From Pelagibacteraceae bacterium AG-410-N23 (GTDB lineage Bacteria; Pseudomonadota; Alphaproteobacteria; Pelagibacterales; Pelagibacteraceae), in NCBI GenBank assembly GCA_003215055.1, contig QCKW01000005.1, positions 1 through 63,560 of the forward strand: DNA of 63,560 bases, written 5' to 3'. Numbering within the stretch: position 1 is the first letter of the stretch; every line of letters begins with the position of its first letter. Position numbers and translations under genes: made by a program. Shown here piece by piece: positions 37,665 to 46,544 of this stretch. Under the pieces are notes generated by a model that did not search any database, had not been told where the DNA came from, and saw only the letters and a program-made list of their open reading frames with translations.

Positions 37665-38652
37665 TATTTTTTTTTTAGCTATTTTTTTTTCTATTTGTCA
37701 AGTAAATGCTGATGATGATAAAAATTTTGAAATATGGAAACAAAATTTTAAAATAAGAGCATTAACAAATAATATTTCCGAAGAAACATTTAATTTAGTT
37801 ATGTCTAATACTAAATTTCTTCCAAATGTTATAAAATATGACAGATATCAACCAGAATTTTATGAAGATACAAAAACATATGTATCAAAGAGATCGTCAA
37901 AAAAGAAAGTTGATAAAGGTCTAAACTTTTATTCTCAAAATAAAGAGTTGATTAATATAGTTGAAAATCAGTTCAATGTTGAAAAAGAACTTTTGTTATC
38001 TTTGATGGGTATTGAAACAAATTTTGGCACATATGTAGGAAAGATGGATATTTTATCCTCTTTAGCAACTTTAAGTTATGATAAAAGAAGATCAGAGTTT
38101 TTTACAAAAGAACTATTAATTCTTCTAAAATTAATTGAAAAAAAACAAATTGATTATAAAACTTTATATGGTTCATGGGCTGGTGCTTTTGGTTATTTTC
38201 AATTTATGCCCTCAACTATTAATAATCATGCAATTGATTTTAATAATGACAACTCTATAGATCTAAAAAATTCAGAAGATGCTTACGCTTCAGCGGCAAA
38301 CTATTTAAAAACTATTGGTTGGAAAAAAAATACGCCGTGTTTTTATAGAGTTGATTTAGAAGAAAATGTACCAAGAAAATATTTAAATGTCTCAGCGAGA
38401 CAAATAAAAAATAAAAAAAAACTCAGTTATTTTAAAAGATATATAAAAAATGATGAAAAATTAGATTTCCTAAAAACTAACTACAAGGTAGCTATTATCA
38501 CACCAGATAAAGATATAATTCCTGGTTCTGATACAATTAATCCAGCATTTATTGTTTTTCATAATTATGAAATAATTTTACAATGGAATAGATCTTTAAG
38601 ATTTGCTTTAGCTGTATGTACATTAAAAGAAAAATTTAAAAATGAATTATAG
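37651..38652 (+). CDS. mltB: Lytic murein transglycosylase, MltB family
   Basis: Cleaves glycan strands of peptidoglycan in the periplasm. I start at ATG 37651, where a signal peptide begins (MKKISIFFLAIFFSICQVNA), rather than the in-frame ATG at 37642. Catalytic Glu122 lies in MGIETNFGTYVG; the SLT2 hallmark GSWAGAFGYFQFMPST follows. 333 residues, no C-terminal peptidoglycan-binding domain. Opens the alphaproteobacterial run mltB-rlpA-dacA-tmk-holB-metG-tatD. Overlaps the next gene by 11 nt. Confidence 0.94.
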   Translation: MKKISIFFLAIFFSICQVNADDDKNFEIWKQNFKIRALTNNISEETFNLVMSNTKFLPNVIKYDRYQPEFYEDTKTYVSKRSSKKKVDKGLNFYSQNKELINIVENQFNVEKELLLSLMGIETNFGTYVGKMDILSSLATLSYDKRRSEFFTKELLILLKLIEKKQIDYKTLYGSWAGAFGYFQFMPSTINNHAIDFNNDNSIDLKNSEDAYASAANYLKTIGWKKNTPCFYRVDLEENVPRKYLNVSARQIKNKKKLSYFKRYIKNDEKLDFLKTNYKVAIITPDKDIIPGSDTINPAFIVFHNYEIILQWNRSLRFALAVCTLKEKFKNEL

Positions 38653-39394
38653 AATTTTATTAATTTTTTTACTCTGTTTTTCAATTTTAGGGTGCGATAA
38701 TCAAAATTTTAATAATTCTAAGAAAATAAAAACAAAAATAGAACCAAAATATAGCAACATAGGTTTTGCGTTGATTTATAACGAAGAATTAGAAAATATA
38801 AAAAAGATAGATAATAGATCCTTATTTATATTTCACAAATCTTTAAAGAAAAAATCATCTGTAAAAATTACTAATCCCAAAAATGGGAAATCAATAATCG
38901 CTGTTGTAAAATCAAATAGAGTAAAATTTTCTGATTTTTATAATTCAATAATATCTAAAAGAATTGCTGAAGATTTGGAATTGGATTTTAATGAACCTTA
39001 TTTAGAAATTTTATTAATTTCAAATAAAAATACTTTCGTTGCCAAAAAAACTAAAACATTTGATGAAGAAAAACAAGTGGCTGAAAAAGCTCCTATAGAT
39101 GGTATTCAAATAAATGATTTAAATAAAAATACAAAAAAAAAGAAGAAAATTAATAAAGATACTTTTTCATATTCAATTAAATTAGCTGATTTTTATTATA
39201 AAAATAGTGCTCAAATGATGATTTCTAAAATTAAAGAGAACACTAAGTTGAAAAATTCTAAAATTAAACAAATATCACAAAATAATTTTAGAGTATTAAT
39301 AGGACCTTTTAATGATATAAAAAGTTTAAAAGAGTCTTTTGAAGAATTAAAAACTCTTAATTTTGAAAATTTAGAAATATTAAAAAATGTTTAA
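38642..39394 (+). CDS. rlpA: RlpA-like SPOR-domain lipoprotein with degenerate barrel domain
   Basis: 250 residues. Signal peptide with lipobox SILGC (Cys18), then a region resembling the RlpA double-psi barrel (SSVKITNPKNGKSIIAVV matches RVRVTNLENGRSV-type sequence), a charged linker with poly-Lys (about 150-175), and a C-terminal SPOR-like repeat (SYSIKLADFYYKNSAQMMISKI, FRVLIGPFNDI). After the barrel segment the RGPF motif with its catalytic Asp, found in active RlpA transglycosylases, is missing. It probably binds denuded septal glycan but may not cut it. Between mltB and dacA, the standard place for rlpA. Overlaps dacA by 8 nt. Confidence 0.75.
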   Translation: MNYRILLIFLLCFSILGCDNQNFNNSKKIKTKIEPKYSNIGFALIYNEELENIKKIDNRSLFIFHKSLKKKSSVKITNPKNGKSIIAVVKSNRVKFSDFYNSIISKRIAEDLELDFNEPYLEILLISNKNTFVAKKTKTFDEEKQVAEKAPIDGIQINDLNKNTKKKKKINKDTFSYSIKLADFYYKNSAQMMISKIKENTKLKNSKIKQISQNNFRVLIGPFNDIKSLKESFEELKTLNFENLEILKNV

Positions 39395-40538
39395 AAATTT
39401 ATTAATTGTTAATTTTATATTTGTTCTATTCGTTAATACAACAAATGCCAATATTGATGTAAAAGCTAGAACTGCAATATTACAAGATTTTTTTTCTGGA
39501 GAAATTTTGTATGAAAAGGAACCTGACAGATCTATTTATCCAGCGTCAATGACTAAAATAATGACAAGCATTATCGCATTCGATTTAATTAAATCCGGTG
39601 ATTTAAGATTAGATGAAAAATTTATAATTTCTGAAAATGCATGGAGATTATCTCAAGCTGGGTACTCATCAATGTTTATTATGGTCGGTGATGAAGTATC
39701 TGTGGAAAATCTTCTCAAAGGAATAATCGTAGCTTCAGGTAATGACGCATGCGTTGCATTAGCTGAAGGTATAGCTGGTACCGAGGAAGAATTTGCAATC
39801 TTGATGACTACAAAAGCACAAGAGCTTGGAATGGAAAACACTAATTTTGCTAATTCTTCAGGTTTGAATGATCCTGATAATTATTCAACTGTTAGAGATA
39901 TTTTAATAATGTCAAATTATCTTATTAAGGAACATCCTGATTACTATGAATGGTTTAAAGAAAAAGAATTTACATGGGATAGAACAGGCGGAGATCCAAT
40001 TACCCAAGGAAATAGAAATCCATTACTGTATAAAAATTTTGGTGCAGATGGAATTAAAACAGGTTATTTGGCTGTAGAAAAATATTCTTTGGCTTCGTCA
40101 ATAGTTAGAAAAGGACGAAGATTAATTGCCGTTGGAAGTGGTTTTGAAACAAAAAATTCAAGATCTAGAGAAAGCTCTAAACTTTTGACTTATGGTCTAA
40201 CTAACTTTGATTTGATTGAAATATCAAAATCAAATGAAGCATTTGATAAAGTAGAGGTTTGGTTGGGTAAGAAAACTCACGTTGAAGTTTACACAAAAGA
40301 AAATATTTATAAAACAATCAAAAAAGCAAAAAAAAAATTATTAAAAGTTAAAATGGAATATAATGGTCCTATTGAAGCGCCAATTAAAAAAGATCAAATT
40401 ATCGCAAAATTAAAAGTTATCTATGATGAGGAATTAGTTGGTGAATACGATATGTTAGCACTTAACAATGTGAAAAAAGTAAATATCTTCTCAAGATTAC
40501 TTAAATCATTAAATTATTTAATATGGGGTGATGTCTAA
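39387..40538 (+). CDS. dacA: D-alanyl-D-alanine carboxypeptidase (PBP5/6 type)
   Basis: Penicillin-binding protein that trims the terminal D-Ala of peptidoglycan stems. Signal peptide to about residue 21, then SMTK (Ser54 nucleophile, Lys57), SGN within VASGNDACVALAEG, and DGIKTGYL carrying the KTG triad. 383 residues, with the C-terminal beta-rich domain. Overlaps rlpA by 8 nt and tmk by 8 nt. Confidence 0.96.
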   Translation: MFKNLLIVNFIFVLFVNTTNANIDVKARTAILQDFFSGEILYEKEPDRSIYPASMTKIMTSIIAFDLIKSGDLRLDEKFIISENAWRLSQAGYSSMFIMVGDEVSVENLLKGIIVASGNDACVALAEGIAGTEEEFAILMTTKAQELGMENTNFANSSGLNDPDNYSTVRDILIMSNYLIKEHPDYYEWFKEKEFTWDRTGGDPITQGNRNPLLYKNFGADGIKTGYLAVEKYSLASSIVRKGRRLIAVGSGFETKNSRSRESSKLLTYGLTNFDLIEISKSNEAFDKVEVWLGKKTHVEVYTKENIYKTIKKAKKKLLKVKMEYNGPIEAPIKKDQIIAKLKVIYDEELVGEYDMLALNNVKKVNIFSRLLKSLNYLIWGDV

Positions 40539-41142
40539 AAAACCTTTAATTATTTTTGAAGGCGTAGAGGGAAGTGGAAAATCACATCATTTAGATAAAG
40601 TTGCTAAATATTTAAAAAGAAAAAAATTTTCATTTATTAAAATAAGAGAACCAGGTGGTAATAAAAATTCTGAAAAAATAAGAAATCTAATACTAAATAG
40701 TAAAGCAAGTTTTAATAGAAAAACAGATTTATTACTTTATCAAGCCGCAAGAAGTGAAAATATTACAAATATTAGAAATAATTATAAGAAAAAGATAATA
40801 TTGATAGATAGATTTACAGATTCTACTATAGCATATCAACATTTTGGATTTGGTTTAAATCTCAAAGTAATAAAAAATTTGAATAATTATTTACTAGGAA
40901 ATATAAAACCTAGTTTTACTTTTTTAAATATAGTTGATCAAAAAAATATGTTGAAAAGACTTAGACTTAGAAAAAAACTAAACAGATATGATAAATTTAA
41001 CACAAACTTTTATAACAAAGTTCAAAAAGGTTTTCTTAAATTGGCTCGAAATAAAAAAAATTATAAAATTATCAATTCAAATTTAGATATAGTTGAAAAT
41101 GAAAAAAAAATAATAGATATTATTAATAAACTAATCAAATGA
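40531..41142 (+). CDS. tmk: Thymidylate kinase
   Basis: Phosphorylates dTMP to dTDP. P-loop EGVEGSGKS (10-18), IREPGGN for dTMP binding, and IDRFTDSTIAYQ corresponding to the DR(Y/F) motif. 203 residues. I prefer ATG 40531 over the GTG three bases earlier. Overlaps holB by 4 nt. Confidence 0.95.
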   Translation: MSKKPLIIFEGVEGSGKSHHLDKVAKYLKRKKFSFIKIREPGGNKNSEKIRNLILNSKASFNRKTDLLLYQAARSENITNIRNNYKKKIILIDRFTDSTIAYQHFGFGLNLKVIKNLNNYLLGNIKPSFTFLNIVDQKNMLKRLRLRKKLNRYDKFNTNFYNKVQKGFLKLARNKKNYKIINSNLDIVENEKKIIDIINKLIK

Positions 41143-42059
41143 ATTTGAAACCTTATAATCAAACAAAAATTTATGGTCTTAATAGTTATTTAGAAGATTT
41201 TATAAAACTTTATAATAAAAAAATCTTACCAAATAAAATTTTATTGTCAGGTTCAAAAGGTATTGGTAAATCAACACTTGCATATCATTTAATTAATTAC
41301 TCTTTATCTATAAATGAAGATTTTTCTTACGATGTAAAAAATTTTCGAATAAATTCGAATAATAAAGATTTCAAACTTATTAATAATCACTCTAATCCAA
41401 ATTTTGATTTAATAGATATAAAAGATGATAAAAAAAATATTGATATTAATCAGATAAGATCACTAATTGAAAAACTAAATAAGTCATCTTTAAATTCAAA
41501 ACCAAGATTTGTTCTAATTAATAATATTGAATTTCTAAATACGAATTCCATTAATGCTTTATTAAAAACACTTGAAGAACCTAATGATAATATTTACTTT
41601 ATTTTAATTAATAATGATAAAAATGTATTACCTACATTAACTTCAAGATGCTTATCATTTAAAATTTCATTATCTCACGATCAATCAAAAAAAATAATTG
41701 CCCATCTAATAGAAGATGATTTAACAAATTTAATAAATGATGACTTATTAGATTATTATTTTACACCCGGTAAAGTCTTAAATCTTATTAATTTTGCAAA
41801 AGATTTCGAAATAAATTTAAAAAATTTAAACCTTAAAAGTTTTTTACATTTTTTAATAGATAATAAATACTATAATAAAGATATTTATATTAAAGAAATA
41901 ATTTATGATTGTATAGAGTTATTTCTATATAAACAATCATTTTCAATTTTTTCAAACATGTGCAATGAATTTTTAAAAAGAATGAATGACATTAAAACTT
42001 ATAACTTAGATGAAGAAAGCTTTTTATTATATTTTAAAACCAAATTATTAAATGGATAA
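41139..42059 (+). CDS. holB: DNA polymerase III delta-prime subunit
   Basis: Clamp-loader subunit. P-loop-like GSKGIGKST (38-46); INNIEFLNTNSINALLKTLEEPNDNIYFILI matches the DEAD-like and SRC regions of delta prime, and TLTSRCLSFKI the SRC motif. The four-Cys zinc module of E. coli HolB is not present. 306 residues. Between tmk and metG, the usual alphaproteobacterial place; overlaps metG by 8 nt. Confidence 0.9.
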   Translation: MNLKPYNQTKIYGLNSYLEDFIKLYNKKILPNKILLSGSKGIGKSTLAYHLINYSLSINEDFSYDVKNFRINSNNKDFKLINNHSNPNFDLIDIKDDKKNIDINQIRSLIEKLNKSSLNSKPRFVLINNIEFLNTNSINALLKTLEEPNDNIYFILINNDKNVLPTLTSRCLSFKISLSHDQSKKIIAHLIEDDLTNLINDDLLDYYFTPGKVLNLINFAKDFEINLKNLNLKSFLHFLIDNKYYNKDIYIKEIIYDCIELFLYKQSFSIFSNMCNEFLKRMNDIKTYNLDEESFLLYFKTKLLNG

Positions 42060-43587
42060 AAATTATTATATTACTACACCAATATATTATCCTTCAGCAG
42101 AACCTCATATGGGTCACGCTTATTCGAGTATAGTGGCTGATTTTTTTGCACGTTTTAAAAGAATTGATGGTCATAATGTTTTTTTTCTTACAGGCACAGA
42201 TGAACACGGTCTTAAGATTCAAAGAGCAGCTGAGAAAAATGGTGTAAACACTTTGGATTTTTGTGATGAAATAAGTAAAACATTTAGAGATTTATCTAAA
42301 ACTTTGAATCTTACTAATACAGATTTTATAAGAACAACCGAAAAAAGACACAAATTATCTGTTCAACATCTTTGGAATGAATTAAAAAAAAATGATGAAA
42401 TATATTTATCTAAATACTCTGGTTGGTACTCCGTTTCAGATGAGGCCTTCTATTCAGAGGATGAAATTGAAGAAATTGATAAAAAAAAAATAGCAAAAAT
42501 ATCCAAATCTAATGTTGAATGGGTTGATGAAGAATCATTTTTTTTTAGACTTTCAAAATGGCAAAAGCCACTATTGGATTTTTATAAAAAAAATCCTGGT
42601 TTTATTTCTCCTTTATCAAGAAAAAATGAGGTCATCAGCTTCGTAGAAAGTGGTTTAAAAGATTTATCTGTGAGCAGAAAAAGTTTTTCATGGGGAATCA
42701 AAGTACCAAATGAAAATAATCACATTATTTATGTTTGGTTAGATGCTTTGACTAATTATTTAAGTGCATTAAATTATCCAAATACAAATGATGAATTATT
42801 TAAAAATTTTTGGCCTGCATCCGTTCACATGATTGGAAAAGATATATTAAGATTTCATGCAGTATATTGGCCGGCATTTTTAATGGCAGCAAAAATTGAA
42901 TTACCCAAAAAAGTTTTTGGGCATGGTTGGATACTCTCAGGTGAAGAAAAAATGTCAAAATCTAAAGGTAATATATTAAAACCTTTAGAGATAATAAATG
43001 AATACGGGCTAGACCCTTTACGATATTATTTGATTAAAGAGGTTTCTTTTGGCAATGATGGAAATATTTCCCAAGAAAGATTAGAGGATTGTATAAATAG
43101 TGATTTAGCTAATAATTTTGGTAATCTGTGCCAAAGAGTTTCGGCTTTTGTAATTAAAAACTGTAAAAGTGAGATACCAGATGAAGTAAATTTCTTAGAT
43201 AAAGACTTAAATTTGTTAGATAATTACAAAAATAATTTAAATAATATTCGTGAAAAAATTGATAATCAAGATATAAATTTTTATATAAACTATATAGTTA
43301 ACTCTTTATTTGCTGCTAATAAATATTTCAATGATGAAGAACCATGGAGTAAAAAAGATGATCCGATTAGATTAAATACAATAATATATGTATCACTTGA
43401 GATTATTAGGAAGATTTGCTTCTTATTATATCCAATAATTCCCTCATCCTCACTTAGAGCATTGAAAATTTTTGGTCTTAATGAGAAAGATATTGTTCTT
43501 TCAACTTTAGAAAATCACAATTATTTGATTGCGGGTAATAAAATAAATAAAATAGATATTCTATTTAAAAAGATAGAGGCAAAATGA
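42052..43587 (+). CDS. metG: Methionyl-tRNA synthetase
   Basis: Class I synthetase charging initiator and elongator tRNA-Met. HIGH motif as HMGH (19-22), TGTDEHGLKIQ, and KMSKS (300-304). 511 residues: no C-terminal tRNA-binding domain, and no CxxC zinc knuckles in the connective insert, the compact form common in alphaproteobacteria. Overlaps holB by 8 nt and tatD by 4 nt. Confidence 0.97.
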   Translation: MDKNYYITTPIYYPSAEPHMGHAYSSIVADFFARFKRIDGHNVFFLTGTDEHGLKIQRAAEKNGVNTLDFCDEISKTFRDLSKTLNLTNTDFIRTTEKRHKLSVQHLWNELKKNDEIYLSKYSGWYSVSDEAFYSEDEIEEIDKKKIAKISKSNVEWVDEESFFFRLSKWQKPLLDFYKKNPGFISPLSRKNEVISFVESGLKDLSVSRKSFSWGIKVPNENNHIIYVWLDALTNYLSALNYPNTNDELFKNFWPASVHMIGKDILRFHAVYWPAFLMAAKIELPKKVFGHGWILSGEEKMSKSKGNILKPLEIINEYGLDPLRYYLIKEVSFGNDGNISQERLEDCINSDLANNFGNLCQRVSAFVIKNCKSEIPDEVNFLDKDLNLLDNYKNNLNNIREKIDNQDINFYINYIVNSLFAANKYFNDEEPWSKKDDPIRLNTIIYVSLEIIRKICFLLYPIIPSSSLRALKIFGLNEKDIVLSTLENHNYLIAGNKINKIDILFKKIEAK

Positions 43588-44345
43588 TTGATTCACATTG
43601 TCATTTAGATCATGAACCTTTAAAAAGTAATTTAGATAACATAATCAAAAGAGCTAAAGAAATTGGTGTAACAAAACTTTTAACAATATGTACCACTATA
43701 CAGAGTTTTGGAAATATTCTTGATATTATTAAAAAAGATAAGATTATATACGGCACGTTTGGAATACACCCTCACGAAACTAAAAATGATGTTGTTTCAA
43801 AGAATATGATAATAGAAAATGTTAATTCCAACGAAAAAATAATCGGTATAGGAGAAACTGGATTAGATCTTTATTATAATAATAGTGATATTGAGAAACA
43901 AATTAGAAGTTTTGAAGAACATATAAAAGCTGCTATTGATTTAGAGCTACCTTTGATCGTTCACTCAAGAAACGCTGAAAATGAAACTTATAATATATTA
44001 AAAAAATACAATTCATCAAAATTAAAAATATTGATGCATTGTTTTACTGGATCAAAAAAATTTAAAGATGATTTATTGGCTTTTAATACTTATTTTTCAG
44101 CAAGTGGGATTATAACATTTAATAACTCATTAGAACTTCAGAAAACTTTTAAAACAATTCCTAATGAAAGATTATTGATTGAAACAGACAGTCCTTTTTT
44201 GGCACCAGCTCCAAATAGAGGTAAAAAAAATGAGCCTGCTTTCATAAAACATACTGCACAAAAGTTGGCAGAATTAAAAAATATTGATACAAATGATATG
44301 ATTTTTCATACGACAAATAATTTCAACAATCTGTTTTTAAATTAG
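43584..44345 (+). CDS. TatD-family metal-dependent hydrolase
   Basis: TIM-barrel hydrolase related to TatD/YcfH DNases. Ligands are visible in IDSHCHLDH at the start, GETGLDLYY (Glu), PLIVHSRNAE, LMHCFTGS and ETDSPFLAP. 253 residues, full length. Always next to metG in alphaproteobacteria. Role in DNA repair or processing is likely but not proven for this subgroup. Confidence 0.94.
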   Translation: MIDSHCHLDHEPLKSNLDNIIKRAKEIGVTKLLTICTTIQSFGNILDIIKKDKIIYGTFGIHPHETKNDVVSKNMIIENVNSNEKIIGIGETGLDLYYNNSDIEKQIRSFEEHIKAAIDLELPLIVHSRNAENETYNILKKYNSSKLKILMHCFTGSKKFKDDLLAFNTYFSASGIITFNNSLELQKTFKTIPNERLLIETDSPFLAPAPNRGKKNEPAFIKHTAQKLAELKNIDTNDMIFHTTNNFNNLFLN

Positions 44346-44348
44346 CAC

Positions 44349-45107
44349 ATGAAATTTATAATTTTAGGATGTGGCAGTTCGATGGGTGTGCCTAGGCCTG
44401 ATGGTTTTTTTGGAAACTGTGATCCTAAAAATATAAAAAATCATAGAACACGTTGTTCAGCTTTAATAAAAACTAAAAATGAAAATATTTTAATTGACAC
44501 ATCGCCAGATTTGAGAAATCAAATGATTAAAAACAAAATTAAAAAGATAGATAAAGTTCTTTATACACACAATCATGCCGATCAAACTCATGGTATTAAC
44601 GATCTTAGGGTTTTTTATTTAAAAAGACAAAAAAAAATACCCGTGTATGTTGATAATTTTACAAAAAAATACCTTTCCAAAAATTTTTCCTATTGTTTTA
44701 AAAAGCATAAAGATTATCCAGCAATATTAAAATTTATGAATTTAAAAAAAAAAATATTTTTAAATGAAAATTTAATAATAAATACTATTCCCGTAAAACA
44801 CGGTCTTATAAATAGTATGTCATTTATAATTAATAATAAAATAGCTTATCTTCCTGATGCTAATAAAATTTATGATAAAGATTTGGAGAAATTTAAAAAA
44901 TTAAAATATCTGGTAATTGACTGTTTAAGATATACTAAACATCCATCACATTTTAATGTTAGTGATATATTGATATTATATAAAATGCTCAAACCAAGAA
45001 AAATGCTTTTAACAAACCTACACAGTGACCTTGATTATAAAGTACTTTTAGATATGTTACCTAATAATATTCAACCTGCTTATGATGGGCTTACATTAAA
45101 AATTTAA
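44349..45107 (+). CDS. Metallo-beta-lactamase-fold hydrolase (PhnP-like)
   Basis: 252 residues. The N-terminal LGCGSSMGVPRPDGFFGNCDP and LLTNLHSDLDY near the end mark the COG1235/PhnP-like group (phosphodiesterase or RNA-processing type). The metal motif normally written HxHxDH reads HNHADQTHG here, so the last His is Gln; other ligands (HG in VKHGLI, His in NLHSDLDY) are present. The activity is unknown. It follows tatD by 3 nt, as usual in this order of genes. Confidence 0.85.
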   Translation: MKFIILGCGSSMGVPRPDGFFGNCDPKNIKNHRTRCSALIKTKNENILIDTSPDLRNQMIKNKIKKIDKVLYTHNHADQTHGINDLRVFYLKRQKKIPVYVDNFTKKYLSKNFSYCFKKHKDYPAILKFMNLKKKIFLNENLIINTIPVKHGLINSMSFIINNKIAYLPDANKIYDKDLEKFKKLKYLVIDCLRYTKHPSHFNVSDILILYKMLKPRKMLLTNLHSDLDYKVLLDMLPNNIQPAYDGLTLKI

Positions 45108-45109
45108 TT

Positions 45110-45991
45110 ATGAAAAAAAATATCATTATTGTGACTGGCGGAGCGGGTTTTGTTGGATCCAATTTGATAGAAAATTTTATTAAAAAGACTAGATATAAAA
45201 TTATCAGTATCGATAATTACTCATCAGGTTTTAGAAAAAATCATATTAAAAACTCAAGAGTAAAATACATAAAGGGTCATACTAAGGATATTCAAAAATT
45301 GATTAAAACACCAAAAAAAGTCAGATCAATATTTCATTTTGGCGAGTTTTCTAGAATCTATCAAAGTTTTAATATGATGGATGAGTGTATAAATTCAAAT
45401 TCAATTGGCACAAATTCAGTTTTTAATTTTTGTTTTAAGAATAATATAAAATTAATTTATTCTGCTACCTCAGCTTCATTGGGGAACAAAGGAAATGATA
45501 AAAATTTATCTCCGTACGCTTTTACAAAAGCAAAAAATTTGGAGTTATTAGAAAATCTGAAAAAATGGTTTAATTTTAAGTATGAAGTTGTGTATTTCTA
45601 TAATGTTTATGGTCCAAGACAGATTTCAAAAGGTAAGATGTCAACAGTAATTGGAATTTTTGAAAATGCATACAAAGAAAGAAAACCATTGCCAGTTGTT
45701 AGACCTGGTTCCCAATCAAGAAGATTCACTCATATAGACGATACAATAGATGTTTGTTTCATTGCTTGGAAAAAAAACTTATGTAGACACTATAGTATAG
45801 CTAGTAAAAAAAGTTATACTATTTTACAAGTAGCTAGATTATTTAAATCAAAAATTAAATTACTACCTAAAAGACAAGGTGAAAGATATGCATCTGCATT
45901 AACAAATATGAATTTATCGAATAAAGTATATAGATATTTCGGTAAAAAAGAACTTATAGACTATATAAAATTATTTCTTAGAAATAATTAA
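45110..45991 (+). CDS. NAD-dependent sugar epimerase/dehydratase
   Basis: Extended short-chain dehydrogenase acting on a nucleotide sugar. GGAGFVGSN (8-16) binds NAD; the catalytic Tyr-Lys pair is SPYAFTKAK; VYFYNVYGPRQ and SRRFTHIDDTI follow the UDP-glucose 4-epimerase pattern. 293 residues, slightly short (typical 310-340), with a compact C-terminal substrate domain. It lies 2 nt after the metallo-beta-lactamase-fold gene. The likely use is surface-sugar supply; the substrate cannot be told. Confidence 0.85.
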   Translation: MKKNIIIVTGGAGFVGSNLIENFIKKTRYKIISIDNYSSGFRKNHIKNSRVKYIKGHTKDIQKLIKTPKKVRSIFHFGEFSRIYQSFNMMDECINSNSIGTNSVFNFCFKNNIKLIYSATSASLGNKGNDKNLSPYAFTKAKNLELLENLKKWFNFKYEVVYFYNVYGPRQISKGKMSTVIGIFENAYKERKPLPVVRPGSQSRRFTHIDDTIDVCFIAWKKNLCRHYSIASKKSYTILQVARLFKSKIKLLPKRQGERYASALTNMNLSNKVYRYFGKKELIDYIKLFLRNN

Positions 45992-46536
45992 TTAATCAAT
46001 CTATCAATCTTAGAAATTATTTTTTGTGACATGGGTTTAGTCAAAGAAGAGAATGTATCTTCAACCTTACCGTCTTTGTTAATCAGAATTTTGTGAAAAT
46101 TCCATTTAGGTACAGCTGATTTTCCATAATTTTCTTCAGCCCATTTAAAAATTTCATGTGCATTTTCACCTTTTACATTCGTAATAGCTGTCATCGGAAA
46201 ACTTATATCAAAATTTATTTCACAAAATTTTTTTACATCTTCATTTGATTTTTTCTCTTGATTAAATGAGTCTGATGGAATTCCTAACACTATAAGTCCC
46301 TTAGACTCGTATTTTTCCCATAATTTTTGCAAACCTTCGTATTGTTTAGTAAAGCCACAATAACTTGCAGTATTAACTACTAGAACAGCTTTATTTTCAT
46401 ATTCTCTTAAATCTATAAGTTCTCCTGAAATACTATTAATTTTAAAATCATAAAAAACTTTATCATAGTTAGCTGATGTATAATTTTTAAAAAAAAACAT
46501 AATTAAAACTAAACCTGCAAATATAAATTTTTTCAT
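45988..46536 (-). CDS. Glutathione peroxidase family protein, exported
   Basis: 182-residue thiol peroxidase. N-terminal hydrophobic segment (about 3-16, MKKFIFAGLVLIMFFFKN) suggests export or anchoring. Catalytic Cys60 in NTASYCGFTKQYEGL takes the place of selenocysteine; the WNF motif of the tetrad is present (KWNFHKILI). The usual Gln motif reads NQEKKSNEDV. It probably reduces peroxides with thioredoxin rather than glutathione (inference from non-selenium family members). Convergent with the epimerase, stops sharing TTAA. Confidence 0.9.
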   Translation of the reverse strand: MKKFIFAGLVLIMFFFKNYTSANYDKVFYDFKINSISGELIDLREYENKAVLVVNTASYCGFTKQYEGLQKLWEKYESKGLIVLGIPSDSFNQEKKSNEDVKKFCEINFDISFPMTAITNVKGENAHEIFKWAEENYGKSAVPKWNFHKILINKDGKVEDTFSSLTKPMSQKIISKIDRLIN

Positions 46537-46544
46537 TAATTTAA

